Notes under the pieces: model-generated
The model's database searches: none
The model's input: the letters and a program-made list of their open reading frames with translations, nothing else
Told to the model about the DNA's origin: nothing
Made by a program: the position numbers and the translations under genes
Shown here: positions 1-5,554 of the stretch, piece by piece
How positions within the stretch are numbered: the stretch's first letter is position 1
Layout of the letters: the number at the start of each line of letters is the position of its first letter
Assembly (NCBI GenBank): GCA_002369055.1
Contig: DFEL01000081.1
Coordinates: forward strand, 1-5,554
From: Cyanobacteria bacterium UBA3803
GTDB lineage: Bacteria; Cyanobacteriota; Vampirovibrionia; Gastranaerophilales; Gastranaerophilaceae
Direction of reading: 5' to 3'
Length of the DNA: 5,554 nucleotides

Positions 1-45
1 ATAATAAAAAAGAAATAAAAATAGAGGATATACAACAAAAATTAA
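1..45 (-). other. In-frame continuation of the symporter beyond its premature stop
   Basis: After the TAA at 46-48 the same frame stays open to the window edge and reads LIFVVYPLFLFLFYY. This hydrophobic stretch resembles the membrane segment that normally follows at this point in DAACS transporters, where a run like L-F-V-V-Y-P-L is familiar. It is therefore most simply the untranslated remnant of the same gene. Only 15 codons are visible and T-rich DNA readily encodes Phe, Leu and Tyr, so the evidence is suggestive rather than firm. Confidence 0.5.
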
Positions 46-789
46 TTAATAAATATCTGCTGTAACAACTATTAAATATTTTGATATACTTGAAAAAATA
101 TCCAATCCGAAACTTGCAATAGATGTTGCAGTCAGAGCAAATACTCCTGGTGCTGCCAGGTACATTATCCAGTCGGTAACTTTCATTGTTGCAGCAAATA
201 CTGATTCGAAAAACGAAATTACGGGACGGCTTATTTCTCCAATTCTTGCAAATGCAATAGCAAATATTAGTGTAAATACCAATATTTGAACCATATTATC
301 CATTGCTAGCGCAGTGAACATATTTTTAGGCAAAAAATCAAGAACAATGTTTAATATATTTTCTCTTTGATTTTCAATAGTTGCAGCAACCTGTTGTTGA
401 GTTTCCGTTGCCGACTGAGCATCAATATATTGCCCTGCACCTACTCCGGGTTGAATTAAAAGTGAAAGTGAAAGCCCTATTAATACAGCAAGAACCGTTA
501 TTATACCATAATAAACAACCATTTTTGAACCGAATTTGCTTAATTGTTTATTATCTCCAATACTTGATATACCGATAATTACTGATGAAACAACAAGTGG
601 TATTACCACCATTTGGATTAATCTGATAAAAGCTTGTCCAACAAATGTTAATGCATTTATTATAATAGTATTAGGATGACCGTTTAGCAAAATTCCGGCA
701 AATATACCGGCTATAATCCCAAAAAATATGTGCCAGTTTCTTTTTAATCCTAAACCTACGGCAATCATGACTTGCATGTGTATTTTCAT
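46..789 (-). CDS. Dicarboxylate/amino acid:cation symporter (DAACS family), N-terminal half; probably a pseudogene
   Basis: This encodes the first part of a GltP/GltT/DctA-type secondary transporter, which imports glutamate, aspartate or C4-dicarboxylates with sodium or protons. Seen: hydrophobic segments at about 20-36, 42-75 and 90-113, the family motif RLIQMVVIPLVVSSVIIG at 56-73, a polar loop rich in Gln at about 114-145, then FLPKNMFTALAMDNMVQILVF and the APGVFAL segment at 213-219. The frame ends at residue 247, while family members are about 400-430 long. The missing half holds the serine-rich hairpin, the NMDGT motif of TM7 and the second hairpin, which build the substrate and cation sites, so this product should not transport. 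Reading past the TAA in the same frame gives further hydrophobic, family-like sequence, pointing to a nonsense mutation. The start has AGGGA 8 bases upstream and its own promoter. Substrate cannot be assigned. Confidence 0.85.
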   Translation of the reverse strand: MKIHMQVMIAVGLGLKRNWHIFFGIIAGIFAGILLNGHPNTIIINALTFVGQAFIRLIQMVVIPLVVSSVIIGISSIGDNKQLSKFGSKMVVYYGIITVLAVLIGLSLSLLIQPGVGAGQYIDAQSATETQQQVAATIENQRENILNIVLDFLPKNMFTALAMDNMVQILVFTLIFAIAFARIGEISRPVISFFESVFAATMKVTDWIMYLAAPGVFALTATSIASFGLDIFSSISKYLIVVTADIY

Positions 790-797
790 ATCATTTA

Positions 798-804
798 TCC
801 CTTT
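798..804 (-). promoter_or_regulatory. Ribosome binding site of the symporter gene
   Basis: AAAGGGA on the minus strand, with the AGGGA core 8 bases before the ATG at 789. It supports that ATG over the in-frame Met codons 5 and 8 a little further in. Confidence 0.6.
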
Positions 805-832
805 ACAAAAATTATTTACTTTCTGTGAGATA

Positions 833-861
833 ATTGTAATACCATTTTAACAAAATATCAA
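833..861 (-). promoter_or_regulatory. Sigma70-type promoter for the symporter gene
   Basis: On the minus strand there is a -35 element TTGATA (861-856), exactly 17 bases, then a -10 element TACAAT (838-833). Each matches 5 of 6 consensus bases and the spacing is optimal. It lies in the only real intergenic gap of the window and points at the symporter, leaving an untranslated leader of roughly 35-40 bases. In AT-rich DNA chance matches are common, but position, spacing and orientation all agree. Confidence 0.65.
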
Positions 862-879
862 TTTTTTTTAACGAAATGT

Positions 880-2280
880 TTAGTAAATACCTTGCAGAAC
901 AGGTAATTTTATGTTTGAGCAAAAAGCATTCTCCGTAAGTCTTATGCCCAAACAAGCTTGATTTCGTTTGAATTGTGCACGATAAATTAATTTTAAAGTT
1001 TTATCAACAATGTTTTTGTCATATTTAAAAATCAATTCATCATAAGATAAACCATTTTCAACATAACCTACAATAATTTTGTCAAGTACATCATATTCAG
1101 GTAATGAATCATTATCTTTTTGATTAGGACGCAATTCAGCTGATGGTGCTTTATCAATTATCTCTTGAGGTATAATTTCACCATTCTTGTTTATCCAATT
1201 TGACAATTTATATACATTTGTTTTTGTTAAATCTGCAATTAAATTTAAGCCACCACACATATCACCGTATAAAGTTCCATAACCGCAAGCAATTTCTGAC
1301 TTATTACCGGTTGATAAAAGCAAATAATTTTCACGATTTGAATAAAACATTAAAATCAAACCTCTTAATCTTGATTGCAAATTTTCTTCTGCCAAATCCA
1401 TTTTATATTCTTTTGCAACATTTTCCATAAAACTGTCAAACAATGGTAAAATTGGTACGGTTAAAACATTAATACCAATATTATTTACCAGCTTTTCGGA
1501 ATCCTTTATACTGCCCTCACTTGAATATTTACTTGGGAGCATAATCGAATAAACATTTTCTGCACCTATGGCTTCCTTTGCTAAAACTGCCGTTAATGCA
1601 GAATCTATACCTCCTGACAATCCCAAAATGACTTTTTTAAATCCTACATTTTCACAATATTCCCTCAATGCAAAAGTTGTCAAATTAAAAATTTCTTCTT
1701 CTTTTTCCATTAGTTTTAACTTTTGTTCACAAGACGAAAAATCAACGGCAAAAAGACCTTCTTGCAATAAAGGTGCATTATAAACCAAATTATTATCTGA
1801 ATTTTTTGCAAAAGATTGCCCGCAATAAACATTTTCATCTCTAAGCATTATTGAGTTTACATAAACAAATTTATTTTTTACAACAATATTTTCAACAAAA
1901 TTTTCGTAAGTATCCATCGCATAATATCTGTTTTTAGACAAAATATACAAATCACAATCTATATTATCTTTGTATTCATCAGAAACAAATATTTTCTCAC
2001 CGTTTAAATCAAAATAACCATTTGTTAAATCATATAATTTACCACTTTTAATCAATTTTGTACCAATTAAAACTATATTATTTTTAAAATTTTGACATAA
2101 CTTTTCATAAAAGTTATCCGTAGCCTGCTTATATTTACTATCAAAACTCATTGAAGAAATCTCATCAATAGCAGGATATACTATTAAATCATATTTATCA
2201 TCAAAAAATTTAATAATATTTTCATAGTTAAAAACAAAATCCGCAGATTTATATTTTATTTGAGCAATGGCAATATTCAT
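880..2280 (-). CDS. nadE: NAD(+) synthetase (NadE) with a degenerate glutaminase domain
   Basis: NadE makes NAD from deamido-NAD, ATP and a nitrogen source in the cytoplasm. I start it at the ATG giving MNIAIAQI, the usual N-terminus of the family, which has GAGG 8 bases upstream; a TTG 21 bases earlier would add seven residues but has poor support. The product is 466 residues, whereas glutamine-dependent two-domain enzymes usually exceed 540. Residues about 190-466 form a complete synthetase domain: P-loop SGGIDS at 222-227, ENLQSRLRG, LSTGNKSE at 322-329, YGTLYGDMCGGLN, KAPSAELRPNQKDNDSLPEYDVLD and RAQFKRNQACLGIRLTENAF. Residues 1-185 are a shortened nitrilase-fold domain. The catalytic Glu of the FPE motif is Ala37 (YPA), the LPNYxVFDE region with its Lys is not recognisable, and the ICEDxW segment with the nucleophilic Cys is absent. 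I infer ammonia-dependent synthesis. The gene begins 10 bases after ftsQ, in the same operon. Confidence 0.92.
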   Translation of the reverse strand: MNIAIAQIKYKSADFVFNYENIIKFFDDKYDLIVYPAIDEISSMSFDSKYKQATDNFYEKLCQNFKNNIVLIGTKLIKSGKLYDLTNGYFDLNGEKIFVSDEYKDNIDCDLYILSKNRYYAMDTYENFVENIVVKNKFVYVNSIMLRDENVYCGQSFAKNSDNNLVYNAPLLQEGLFAVDFSSCEQKLKLMEKEEEIFNLTTFALREYCENVGFKKVILGLSGGIDSALTAVLAKEAIGAENVYSIMLPSKYSSEGSIKDSEKLVNNIGINVLTVPILPLFDSFMENVAKEYKMDLAEENLQSRLRGLILMFYSNRENYLLLSTGNKSEIACGYGTLYGDMCGGLNLIADLTKTNVYKLSNWINKNGEIIPQEIIDKAPSAELRPNQKDNDSLPEYDVLDKIIVGYVENGLSYDELIFKYDKNIVDKTLKLIYRAQFKRNQACLGIRLTENAFCSNIKLPVLQGIY

Positions 2281-2288
2281 ATCAAAAT

Positions 2289-2292
2289 CCTC
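2289..2292 (-). promoter_or_regulatory. Ribosome binding site that fixes the nadE start, overlapping the ftsQ stop
   Basis: GAGG lies 8 bases before the nadE ATG at 2280, and its first two bases are the last two of the ftsQ TGA stop (TGAGGA). This decides the ATG at 2280 over the upstream TTG at 2301, and suggests that ribosomes ending ftsQ are well placed to start nadE. Confidence 0.7.
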
Positions 2293-3163
2293 ATTCTTCA
2301 AGTTTTATATAACTGGCATCTTTCCATCTTAAATCAATATATTTAATTTTCTTGTCTAAAGTTTGAATTTGCGGCATTATGGATGGCAAACGAACAATTC
2401 TTTTAAAACACGTATCATCCAACTCACCCAATCTTATCGACAGATTTTTTATTTGAATATAAACATCTTTTGGATTTCTTAAATCAATATATTCCAAAGG
2501 TTCCTTTGAAACTGATTTCACAGTCTTTGCAACTTTTTCTATAAAATCAACTCTTGATTTATCCCAATTTCTATAATCATCACCTTTAGTACCATAAGTT
2601 AAAACTTTTATAGTCTTAAAAGACTTATCCAACGGCAAAAAATCACGTCCTATTAACTTACCGCCTTTAGTAAAAAAGGCAATAGGTTCAACATTTTCAT
2701 CAGGAGAAATCGTTAATACAGGTACTCTTTCCTGAACAATAATTTGTAATCTTGCAGGAAACCAAAAACGTCTTATATAAACATTTTCAACAGGATCTAA
2801 CTGCATAATTGTATTTTTTATCTCATCTGTATTAAACATATATATAGGAACTTTTGGAACTTCATTTTTCCTCAAGGCTGCAATAATATAGTAATCAGGA
2901 ACAATTTTATTGTTCAATATTTCTAAATACGGACTTTCGGCAGAATCAAAAGCATGTGGCGACATGTACCACTGATGCATTCTTATAAGCTTGTAACATA
3001 AAAACATTAATGCAATTATGGTTAAAAAGCGTAATAACATTTTTAAACGACGCATCCAAAGATTAGAACGCCTTACGCTTCGTTCTTGCTTATATTGTCG
3101 GATACGATTTTTTACAACTTCCTCATTATATTCATCATTTTCAGGAATATTTTTTTCAGACAT
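2291..3163 (-). CDS. ftsQ: Cell division protein FtsQ/DivIB-like, POTRA domain
   Basis: FtsQ is a bitopic inner-membrane protein that links early and late divisome proteins through FtsB and FtsL. The 290-residue product shows the expected architecture: a charged cytoplasmic tail rich in Arg/Lys (about 1-42), one membrane segment at about 43-60 (LLRFLTIIALMFLCYKLI), a FtsQ-type POTRA domain at about 75-150 ending in the family-typical NVYIRRFWFPARLQIIVQER, and a C-terminal beta domain to about 285. The C-terminal part has two similar segments, EYIDLRNPKDVYIQ and KYIDLRWKDASYIK, either side of the RLGELDD strand. It starts one base after the ddl stop; its nearest Shine-Dalgarno-like AGGG is about 13 bases upstream, so translation probably depends on coupling from ddl. 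FtsQ diverges fast, so the call rests on domain order, key POTRA residues and position after ddl. No ftsA or ftsZ follows; nadE does. Confidence 0.88.
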   Translation of the reverse strand: MSEKNIPENDEYNEEVVKNRIRQYKQERSVRRSNLWMRRLKMLLRFLTIIALMFLCYKLIRMHQWYMSPHAFDSAESPYLEILNNKIVPDYYIIAALRKNEVPKVPIYMFNTDEIKNTIMQLDPVENVYIRRFWFPARLQIIVQERVPVLTISPDENVEPIAFFTKGGKLIGRDFLPLDKSFKTIKVLTYGTKGDDYRNWDKSRVDFIEKVAKTVKSVSKEPLEYIDLRNPKDVYIQIKNLSIRLGELDDTCFKRIVRLPSIMPQIQTLDKKIKYIDLRWKDASYIKLEE

Positions 3164-3164
3164 G

Positions 3165-4115
3165 CTATTTGTTTAACCCTGCACTATTTAATATAAGTAA
3201 CACAAGATTGTCATAATCTATACCCATAACTTTTGACTGAGCAGGCAAATCACTTGTATCAGTCATACCCGGACTTGTATTAATTTCCAAAAAATACGGT
3301 TTATTATCTTTAATCATAAAATCAACTCTTGAAACACCGCTACAACCGGCAGTAATATGAGATTTTACTGCTAAATCTTTTATGTAACTTGTTGTATTTT
3401 CATCTAAATTTGCAGGTAAAATAAATTCTGACAGACCTTTTGTGTATTTAGCATCAAAATCATACCATTCCGTTTTTGTTCTTATTTCAAGAATTTCAGT
3501 TGCAAAAACTTTATTATCGTTTTCCAATACTCCAACCGTAACGAAATATCCGTCAATAAATTCTTCAATTAACACATCATCATTATATTTAACTGCTTCG
3601 TTATAAGCTTTTTCAAGCTCTGCTTCGCTATTAACTTTGGTCATACCAAAACTGGAGCCTTCTGATACAGGTTTTGTTATTATCGGATAATTTAACAATT
3701 TTGTTTTTTCTTTTACACTTTCACCCTTTTTAACAAATACAGACTTGATTAATGGAATTTCAGGACAAGTTGCAAGAACACGTTTTGTATATTCTTTATT
3801 CATACAAATTGCAGATGACATAACACCACAGCCTGTATATGGTATTTTTAAAATTTCCAGCAAACCTTGAATACAACCATCTTCTCCATATTTACCGTGA
3901 AGTGCAATATATGCATATTCTATACTTTTTTCTTTTAATGTTTGTGCAATGTTTTCATCAACTACTATCAATTCAGCATTTTCATATCCCAATCTTTTTA
4001 ATGCATCATAACAGTTTTTTCCTGAACGCATTGAAACATCTTTTTCTGATGACATACCACCACATAAAACTGCTATTTTTGCGGCTTTATCTATTTTTGC
4101 TTTAATATTTTCCAT
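3165..4115 (-). CDS. ddl: D-alanine--D-alanine ligase (Ddl)
   Basis: This ATP-grasp ligase joins two D-Ala molecules in the cytoplasm; MurF then adds the dipeptide to the UDP-MurNAc tripeptide. At 316 residues it has the family's normal length. Seen in order: AVLCGGMSSEKDVS at 15-28, HGKYGEDGCIQG at 73-84, the ATP-binding KPVSEGSSFG at 148-157, the adenine-contact segment VLIEEF at 181-186, the omega-loop FDAKY with Tyr224 (Tyr here is typical of D-Ala-D-Ala rather than D-Ala-D-Lac ligases), RVDF with Arg263 and Asp265, and the metal-binding LEINTSPGMT at 276-285 with Glu277 and Asn279. At 191 a Phe sits where the E. coli enzyme has Glu187, a ribose-contacting residue. The ATG lies inside the murB 3' end and has GAGG 7 bases upstream. 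The TAG stop is one base before the ftsQ ATG. Enzyme class is secure. Confidence 0.95.
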   Translation of the reverse strand: MENIKAKIDKAAKIAVLCGGMSSEKDVSMRSGKNCYDALKRLGYENAELIVVDENIAQTLKEKSIEYAYIALHGKYGEDGCIQGLLEILKIPYTGCGVMSSAICMNKEYTKRVLATCPEIPLIKSVFVKKGESVKEKTKLLNYPIITKPVSEGSSFGMTKVNSEAELEKAYNEAVKYNDDVLIEEFIDGYFVTVGVLENDNKVFATEILEIRTKTEWYDFDAKYTKGLSEFILPANLDENTTSYIKDLAVKSHITAGCSGVSRVDFMIKDNKPYFLEINTSPGMTDTSDLPAQSKVMGIDYDNLVLLILNSAGLNK

Positions 4116-4996
4116 ATTTTTTCCTCATCTTCTGATTTATCACCAATATATATTACTTCAGGTGAAAGTTTTATACCAAAATTTTCGTCAACCTTATTGT
4201 ACATCAATAACATCAAATTTAGAATATCATTTGATGTTGCATGGTCGTAATTAATTATAAAATTTGCGTGATGCTCCCAAACTTTTGCACCACCAACACA
4301 TAATTCTTTTGCACCGACTTTATCCAATAATCTTCCTGCCGAATCATTTTTCGGATTCTTAAATACACTACCACAATTTGGTAATGCCAATGATGGCTGA
4401 TGATTATGCCTAAACTCAAGATTACTGTTCATTTTATTCTGGATTTCAGCCTTATCACTTTTTGGTAGAGCAAACTCCGCAGATAAAACAATATAGTTAT
4501 TATCCTGACAAATTGATTTTCTATAATCAAATTTTAAATCATCTTTTGATAAATTTAAAACTTTTTTTGTATTTAAATCAAATACCTCTGCAAAAAGAAG
4601 ATAATCACTAATTGCTTGCCCTTGAGCAGATGCATTCATAAAAACAGCACCGCCAATTGAAGCCGGAAATCCTATCATAAACTCAAAACCACCTAAACAA
4701 TGTTCACAAGCAAGTTTAGATGCCATTTGAATTTTTAAACCGCATTCTGCATAAACTTTTTCATTATTAAATTCAATTTTATTACAATTTTTAGTAAAAA
4801 TTACATCTTGTCTTAAGCCATCAGAAGAAATTAAAACATTTGAACAATTACCTAAAATCACTGAATTATCAAGAGTTTCTAAAAGATATATCAATTCTTC
4901 TTTTGATTTTGGAAAATAAGCATTTTCTATTATACCGCTGACTTTAAACGAAGTAAGATTTTTTGCATCAAAATTGTGTTTAACATCAATATCCAT
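4091..4996 (-). CDS. murB: UDP-N-acetylenolpyruvoylglucosamine reductase (MurB)
   Basis: MurB is the FAD- and NADPH-dependent cytoplasmic reductase that converts UDP-GlcNAc-enolpyruvate to UDP-MurNAc, supplying the substrate of MurC encoded just upstream. The 301-residue length fits the short type II MurB lineage. Motifs appear in order: an N-terminal TSFKVSG (family T-S/T-F-x-x-GG), FAD-binding LGNCSNVL at 48-55, GFEFMIGFPASIGGAVFMNA at 103-122, YRKS at 158-161 with the substrate-binding Arg159, CGSVFKNP at 208-215 with the presumed proton-donor Ser210, AGRLLDKVGAK and HANFIIN at 243-249, and LSPEV with catalytic Glu280. Two usually glycine positions in FAD loops differ (Cys51 and Ala112). 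The ATG overlaps the murC stop and has a CAGG ribosome binding site 6 bases upstream. Its last 25 bases overlap the start of ddl. The catalytic residues all look present, so a working enzyme is expected. Confidence 0.95.
   Translation of the reverse strand: MDIDVKHNFDAKNLTSFKVSGIIENAYFPKSKEELIYLLETLDNSVILGNCSNVLISSDGLRQDVIFTKNCNKIEFNNEKVYAECGLKIQMASKLACEHCLGGFEFMIGFPASIGGAVFMNASAQGQAISDYLLFAEVFDLNTKKVLNLSKDDLKFDYRKSICQDNNYIVLSAEFALPKSDKAEIQNKMNSNLEFRHNHQPSLALPNCGSVFKNPKNDSAGRLLDKVGAKELCVGGAKVWEHHANFIINYDHATSNDILNLMLLMYNKVDENFGIKLSPEVIYIGDKSEDEEKIWKILKQK
4123..4126 (-). promoter_or_regulatory. Ribosome binding site of ddl inside the murB 3' end
   Basis: GAGG, 7 bases before the ddl ATG at 4115, lies within the coding sequence of murB upstream of the 25-base overlap. 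Both genes are translated through this stretch in different frames, so ddl can initiate on its own signal while being exposed by murB translation. Confidence 0.65.
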
Positions 4997-5554
4997 TACT
5001 TACCTGATTTTAACAAGTATTTTCCTAATTCTGTTATAGTTCCTGCACCGAGTCCGACAACTATATCACCATTTTTTAATTGAGGATAAATTGCATCCGC
5101 AACCTCTTTCATATTACCTGAAATATGTTGAGCATTTTTTAACTGACTTGCAAATTTTTCGCCGCTTATACCTTCTATTTTTTCTTCAGATGCAGCATAA
5201 ACATCTGTCACATAGACCTTTGAAACACCGTCAAAAGCACCGAGAAAGTCAGTCCAAAGACTTTGTAATCTTGTATATCTATGAGGTTGAAATACTGCAA
5301 TAACATTTTTATCTTTAAATTCTGTTAAAGCCGACAGCGTTGCCTTGATTTCTGTCGGGTGATGAGCATAATCATCATATATAACGGCACCATTCACTTC
5401 ACCTACAAGTTGAAAACGTCTGCCCATACCTGTAAATGTTGCAAAATGCTCTTTTATTTGTTCAAGATTTACACCCGCCTCATTTAAACTTGCAAGTACT
5501 GCAAGAGAGTTTACAACATTATGTTTTCCTAATAATTTTATTTTTAGATTAATT
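4996..5554 (-). CDS. murC: UDP-N-acetylmuramate--L-alanine ligase (MurC), C-terminal part, partial
   Basis: MurC is the cytoplasmic ATP-dependent ligase that adds L-Ala to UDP-MurNAc, the first amino acid step of peptidoglycan stem-peptide synthesis. The frame is open to the right window edge, giving 185 visible residues of a protein usually about 450-480 long; the N-terminal UDP-binding domain and ATP P-loop lie outside. Visible residues 9-15 carry the G-x-H-N-V-x-N element ending the central ATPase domain. Residues 40-47 (FTGMGRRF) and 60-68 (DDYAHHPTE) are the Mur-ligase C-terminal signature. FQPHRYTRL, DVYAASE and GLGAGTITELG follow in the expected order. The Met at 5427 is internal, because the HNVVN and LAVLASLNEAGV stretch upstream is clearly MurC, so it should not be taken as the start. 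The TAA stop shares one base with the murB ATG (TAATG), a typical termination-reinitiation coupling. Identity is very secure; only the partial extent limits it. Confidence 0.96.
   Translation of the reverse strand, partial: INLKIKLLGKHNVVNSLAVLASLNEAGVNLEQIKEHFATFTGMGRRFQLVGEVNGAVIYDDYAHHPTEIKATLSALTEFKDKNVIAVFQPHRYTRLQSLWTDFLGAFDGVSKVYVTDVYAASEEKIEGISGEKFASQLKNAQHISGNMKEVADAIYPQLKNGDIVVGLGAGTITELGKYLLKSGK

Larger units (their letters stand above)
790..879 (-). other. Only intergenic gap, between nadE and the symporter
   Basis: This 90-base AT-rich gap holds the promoter and ribosome binding site listed separately. Directly after the nadE stop there is a run of eight A on the minus strand, but I find no GC-rich stem followed by a T-tract, so there is no convincing intrinsic terminator. 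Read-through from the cell-wall operon into the symporter is therefore possible. Confidence 0.6.

Noticed and set aside
46..48. TAA read as an amino acid through an altered genetic code
   Set aside because: murC and nadE end at TAA in normal places, and TAG and TGA also end other genes here, so all three stops appear standard.
38..55. ATTAATTAATAAAT as an operator or repeat
   Set aside because: It is a short AT-rich palindrome-like run at the stop of the interrupted gene, expected by chance at this base composition.
850..879. Intrinsic terminator after nadE
   Set aside because: There is an A-run and weak AT inverted symmetry, but no stable GC-containing stem followed by a T-tract on the minus strand.
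1850..2000. Cys109 or Cys153 of NadE as a replacement glutaminase nucleophile
   Set aside because: Cys109 aligns with the later GAD strand and Cys153 with the GGSF region, neither at the nucleophile elbow, and the catalytic Glu and Lys are also missing.
2281..2301. TTG at 2301 as the nadE start, adding seven residues
   Set aside because: The added residues precede the family-typical MNIAIAQI start, and the ATG at 2280 has a well-spaced GAGG while the TTG does not.
381..5303. Open frames on the plus strand at 381-578, 1200-1430, 1568-1783, 3839-4105 and 5091-5303
   Set aside because: Each lies wholly antisense within a well-identified gene, with low-complexity or His/Leu-rich products and no family motif.
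4996..5427. A 143-residue MurC-like gene starting at the ATG at 5427
   Set aside because: The upstream codons to the window edge encode conserved MurC sequence (GKHNVVN, then FTGMGRRF spanning this Met), so it is an internal Met of a partial gene.

Overview
The window is AT-rich (roughly 30% GC by eye) and almost completely coding, with every recognisable gene on the minus strand. It therefore reads from the right edge to the left: murC (N-terminus cut by the window edge), murB, ddl, ftsQ, nadE, and then, after a 90-base gap, the first half of a dicarboxylate/amino-acid:cation symporter gene.

From 5554 down to 2291 is a segment of a division and cell wall (dcw) cluster. MurC adds L-Ala to UDP-MurNAc. 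MurB makes UDP-MurNAc from its enolpyruvyl precursor. Ddl makes the D-Ala-D-Ala dipeptide. FtsQ is the bitopic divisome scaffold. The junctions are extremely tight (1-base TAATG overlap, 25-base overlap, 1-base gap, 10-base gap), so this is one operon with translational coupling. The order murC-murB-ddl-ftsQ with no ftsA or ftsZ straight after ftsQ, low GC, and a FtsQ C-terminal region that looks cyanobacterial-like would fit a gut-type non-photosynthetic Cyanobacteriota lineage (Vampirovibrionia/Gastranaerophilales). AT-rich alphaproteobacteria or Elusimicrobia share similar gene orders, so the taxonomic call is only moderate.

From 2280 to 880 is nadE, which joins the same operon directly after ftsQ. 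It is a two-domain NAD synthetase whose synthetase half looks intact. Its N-terminal glutaminase half is shortened and appears to have lost the catalytic Glu, Lys and Cys. This is the most interesting feature of the window: an enzyme that probably uses free ammonia but still carries a dead glutaminase domain.

The gap at 790-879 holds a strong sigma70-type promoter (TTGATA, 17-base spacer, TACAAT) and a good ribosome binding site for the symporter. The symporter reading frame stops at an in-frame TAA about halfway through the family's usual length. The frame beyond the stop continues with hydrophobic, family-like sequence to the window edge, so the gene is probably broken by a nonsense mutation. 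I see no RNA genes, mobile elements, CRISPR arrays or long repeats.
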